This document shows, one piece after another, positions 61,008-64,000 of a stretch of 64,000 nt of DNA (position 1 is the stretch's first letter; each line of letters opens with the position of its first letter). This DNA comes from Agreia sp. VKM Ac-1783 (GTDB lineage Bacteria > Actinomycetota > Actinomycetes > Actinomycetales > Microbacteriaceae), in NCBI RefSeq assembly GCF_900177765.1, contig NZ_FXWI01000003.1, positions 806,001 to 870,000 on the forward strand, read 5' to 3'. The notes under the pieces were generated by a model. The model was not told the DNA's origin. It saw only the letters and a program-made list of their open reading frames with translations, and ran no database searches. A program made the position numbers and the translations under genes.

Positions 61008-61016
61008 TTGCCGTTC
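60959..61016. mobile_element. Proposed attR of the island and start of a second element
   Basis: Repeat of the GCACCAAA core (60959-60966), followed by 50 bases (60967-61016) that match 24068-24117 at about three quarters of positions and in the same orientation. The right-hand side reads, on the minus strand, as a diverged recombinase C-terminus. This suggests that the resident site was already the left end of another, older island. Confidence 0.55.
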
Positions 61017-61251
61017 CTCGGTTGGCGCAAACAGGCGCCGAGTAAGACCGCAACCCCTCAGCATTCTTTCGAAGATTCGAGAAGCGGGACGCGATCTGAT
61101 CCTTTTGCCGCAGGTTGACTGCCCGGGATCTAATAGCTGCTTGTTCCGTAGCTGGTCAAGCTCAAGAGGGCTTCCTGCAGTATGCAAAAGTTACTCGCCA
61201 AGGTGTCAGTTTCGGCGTTGTCTGCCGCAACGACACTGACGGAGCGTGGTG

Positions 61252-64000
61252 GTGCAGAATGAACGCGTGGACTACAACTTTGCAGCGCTCGGCTCTCGCG
61301 GGTTCGAACATCTGGTTCAGGCGCTTGCGCTTGACTCCTTGGGCTCGGCTATCGGAGTTTTTGGCGACGGGCCTGACGGTGGACGCGAAGCAACCTTCCG
61401 AGGTCGGATCAAATTGCCAGATAACGCCGGTAAGCAGACATGGGACGGCTACGGAGTCGTTCAAGTCAAGCACCCGGTTCGTGAAGGTAGTCCAGGAGTT
61501 AACGCGCAGTGGTTGATCCGAGAAATCCGTAAGGAACTTAACGCGTTCTTGCCTGGCAAAAACGGGACAGTCAAGCGCAGGCATAAGCCGGAATATTACC
61601 TGATCGCGACAAGCGCACGATTGTCCTCGGTAGAGGATACAGGGGGTATCGATCTCGTAAACGCGGAACTTTCAAAATACGCCGCCAAGCTGAAGCTCAA
61701 AGGCGTCTACGTCTGGCACTATGACCAAATTGCCCGTTTACTGGATGCCCGCCCGGGAATCCGACAGACATATGCCGGTGCCGTCACCAGCGGGGATCTG
61801 ATCTCGGCGCTTCTTGAAGTCTTTGCGAGCTCTGTCGTGGACGTCGGGAAAAAGATCACTATCAATGCGGCTTTAGAACTGAGGAATCGCCAGTGGGTGC
61901 GTCTCGGTGATTCCGGGCTGAATGACGAGATGAAGCTGTCGCTCGACAGCGTTGCAGTTGATGTACCGGCCCTAATCGCAGATCCACGAAATGAACGCGG
62001 CGACTGGTCGGAGGTGAAGGTCATTGCCCATTCTCTCGTTGTCGGAAGTGAATCGAAACGGAAGAGTCAAAGAGGCGCCGATTCGCAGAATATGGTGATC
62101 ATTGGCGGCCCTGGACAGGGCAAGAGCACTGTGGCACAGATAATCTGCCAGACCTACAGAACTGCGATTCTGGAGCACTCGAGTGCGCTTAGCAGAGAGC
62201 AACTTCGACTTGTGGCCGCGAATAAAGCCGCCGTCGCCCGCGTGGGTCTTGAACTGCCCGGATATCGCCGTTGGCCGATCTATGTCGAGTTGTCGAAATT
62301 CGGGGATGCTCTTGCCGCCGACCCGTCGCTCTCTCTTATGAACTATCTCACTGCTCTGGTTCGAGCAGATTCTGGCCCATTTCTCCCGAGTCAACTGCTT
62401 GTTTGGCGACGAGCATGGCCTTGGCTGGTCGTTCTTGACGGTCTAGATGAGGTGCCGTCAGCTCAAGTTCGCACGGACATGATTCGCGCTATCGATGAGT
62501 TCCTAACGGAAGTTGATTTCAACGACGACGATGTCATGGTGATAGCAACGACGCGCCCACAGGGATACCAGGGCGAGTTTGGCGAGTTTGACCCGGAGCA
62601 ACTTGAGCTCCGGCCCCTAACTGCAACTGAGGCGCAGCGATATGGCGAACTGGTCGTCCGAGCTCGCCTTTACGATGACCCGGCTCGGCGAACGATTGTC
62701 AACGCCAGATTGCGAGACGCGGCGAGTGATTCCGTAACAGTACGGCTAATGACATCTCCACTCCAAGTGACGATCCTGTCAACGCTCCTAGAGCGGCTCT
62801 TGAGGGTCCCGGACACGCGGCACGCACTTTTCGACGAGTACTACAAGTCAATTTATCTCCGCGAGAGTTCAAAAGCCGGGAGGCTCGGTGACCTCCTCTC
62901 GAGCCACCAAGGGGTGATTGACTACGTACACGAACAGGTTGGGTTGTATCTACATGCCAAATCGGAGGTTTCCGGGCAAGCCGACGCGACGCTAAGCGAA
63001 GATCGTCTTACCGAACTCTTTAAGGAGCGACTTAGAGAGGAAGGCTACGTCGAGGAGGCTCAATTAGAGCGTCTCACGAAGGACTTAGTTACTGCCGCTC
63101 GGAACCGAGTGGTTCTTATCGTTGGTATCCGAAAAGACATGGTCGGCTTCGAAGTACGAAGCATCCAGGAATATATGGCGGCCAGAGCAATAACCTCCGG
63201 TCACGATGACGACGTCGTTGATCGGCTAGCAGTACTTGGGCCGTCCGCGCACTGGCGGAATGCTTGGCTGTTGGCGGTGGGACGGATGTTCTCCGAGTCG
63301 CTTCACCAACGAGCATCGCTTTTAGAACGTGTCCGACAGCTCGACAATGGCGATTTGGCTAGCATGTCAATTGGCGTGGGACAGCGGCTCTCGCTTGACA
63401 TGCTTGAGGATGATTTGGCCCTGCAGATGCCTCTATACCGTCGATCTCTTCTGAGCCACGCTATTCAAGCGCTGGATCGATGGCCAAGCCCGCAGCTGCG
63501 TCGTCTTGCGGATGTTCTCGCGCGGGAACTAGACCGGGACAAGGAATCCGCTGCGATTGTTCGGAATGCGTTATCGAGCGCCTTTGCGTCCGACGGTGCG
63601 AAGAAGGCTTCGGCCGTGCTGATTCTGCGATCTTGGGAGAAGGGGACCGGTACCCCGACTGCTCTGTCGAACAGACTGTTGCTGGCGTCGAAAGATTGGA
63701 GGCCGAACGGTCATCCGAAGCGGCGTCGAGTAACTGTTAGAGAGGTTATAGAACCTCTATTGCCGAAGGAAGACCTGAGTGACCACCAGGCGGCACAGCT
63801 CGACGTAATTCTTGAGCACATGGGTAGCCAGCGCGTGCCGTACGACTTGACAGCTTCTGAAATCGCCACCTACTCCAAGAATCTGCAGCTTCCTGCCGCG
63901 GCAGAATTGGCCGTGGGTGTCTCCGACGACGACGTTCGAGGCATGCTTGCCTACGCCGTTTCGTTGGTTGAGCCTCCGGGTGCGACGGCAGCGATTTACC
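61252..64000 (+). CDS. REase-NACHT STAND protein (incomplete at window end)
   Basis: At least 916 residues, with no stop before the window end. The GTG at 61252 follows GGAG (alternatives at 61246 and 61249). N-terminus (about 1-110): a Mrr-like nuclease, FEHLVQALALDSLGSAIGVFGDGPDGGREATFRG ... GYGVVQVKHP (Asp42, Glu46, Gln71-x-Lys73). NACHT module: Walker A IGGPGQGKST (284-293), Walker B LVVLDGLDEVPS (392-403), TTRPQGY, LMTSPLQVTILSTLLERL, and FEVRSIQEYMAARAI. The C-terminus has helical repeats. It resembles bacterial NACHT immune sensors with a nuclease effector. Confidence 0.85.
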   Translation, partial: MQNERVDYNFAALGSRGFEHLVQALALDSLGSAIGVFGDGPDGGREATFRGRIKLPDNAGKQTWDGYGVVQVKHPVREGSPGVNAQWLIREIRKELNAFLPGKNGTVKRRHKPEYYLIATSARLSSVEDTGGIDLVNAELSKYAAKLKLKGVYVWHYDQIARLLDARPGIRQTYAGAVTSGDLISALLEVFASSVVDVGKKITINAALELRNRQWVRLGDSGLNDEMKLSLDSVAVDVPALIADPRNERGDWSEVKVIAHSLVVGSESKRKSQRGADSQNMVIIGGPGQGKSTVAQIICQTYRTAILEHSSALSREQLRLVAANKAAVARVGLELPGYRRWPIYVELSKFGDALAADPSLSLMNYLTALVRADSGPFLPSQLLVWRRAWPWLVVLDGLDEVPSAQVRTDMIRAIDEFLTEVDFNDDDVMVIATTRPQGYQGEFGEFDPEQLELRPLTATEAQRYGELVVRARLYDDPARRTIVNARLRDAASDSVTVRLMTSPLQVTILSTLLERLLRVPDTRHALFDEYYKSIYLRESSKAGRLGDLLSSHQGVIDYVHEQVGLYLHAKSEVSGQADATLSEDRLTELFKERLREEGYVEEAQLERLTKDLVTAARNRVVLIVGIRKDMVGFEVRSIQEYMAARAITSGHDDDVVDRLAVLGPSAHWRNAWLLAVGRMFSESLHQRASLLERVRQLDNGDLASMSIGVGQRLSLDMLEDDLALQMPLYRRSLLSHAIQALDRWPSPQLRRLADVLARELDRDKESAAIVRNALSSAFASDGAKKASAVLILRSWEKGTGTPTALSNRLLLASKDWRPNGHPKRRRVTVREVIEPLLPKEDLSDHQAAQLDVILEHMGSQRVPYDLTASEIATYSKNLQLPAAAELAVGVSDDDVRGMLAYAVSLVEPPGATAAIY

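Overview
The window is high-GC DNA with actinobacterial signatures: GTG and TTG starts, a DUF3263/LytR_C pair, an XPB-type helicase with its helicase-associated partner, DUF3027, a DtxR-family repressor and double CIRCE control of groEL. Gene content and the dispersed GGTCGAGTAG...CGTATCGAGACC palindromic repeats fit a member of the Microbacteriaceae (Leifsonia/Microbacterium relatives). The genus cannot be fixed from the sequence alone.

Bases 1-23990 are ordinary chromosome. They hold a sugar ABC ATPase, a membrane-anchored DsbA-like thiol oxidoreductase, tRNA-Thr(TGT) followed by an unusual 87-bp tandem repeat of its own 3' end, an MFS exporter, a nitroreductase-msrB pair, an ElaA-type acetyltransferase, DUF3263 + LytR_C, a cold-shock protein, groEL, a WXG100 protein next to an OmpR-type two-component system, the XPB module, a second cold-shock protein with DUF3027, serC, a DtxR/IdeR-type regulator, two cell-envelope hydrolase-like proteins (M15-like and NlpC/P60) and an HNH endonuclease.

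At tRNA-Arg(CCT) (23991-24065) a mobile island begins. A large serine recombinase reads out of the island into the antisense of the tRNA. A diverged copy of this junction lies at 60959-61016, about 36.9 kb away, and I propose the two as attL and attR. The element (about 24.06-60.97 kb) has a transfer module (replication-relaxation protein, VirD4/TraG-type ATPase, MT-A70 methylase), a regulatory zone (Scr1-type HTH + DUF6879, XRE, RHH, DUF3846, two lipoproteins), a lactococcin-972-like bacteriocin locus with its own lipoprotein, periplasmic adaptor and ABC transporter under a TetR-like regulator, and then a dense defence zone (46-60 kb).

The defence zone holds an Mrr-type nuclease divergent from a ComF-like phosphoribosyltransferase; a SIR2-SLOG (ThsA-like) protein paired with a primase-fold-like protein instead of a TIR protein; a Gabija pair (GajA/GajB); an unfamiliar tight three-gene operon of radical SAM/SPASM enzyme, thymidylate-kinase-like protein and endonuclease/exonuclease/phosphatase protein; and an AlbA/Schlafen-type protein. 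Beyond the right junction a second island seems to start, with an incomplete REase-NACHT STAND protein that runs off the window. The strongest candidates for undescribed biology are the radical SAM-TMK-EEP operon, the SIR2-SLOG + primase-like pair, and the tandem-island junction at which the recombinase C-terminus is exchanged.
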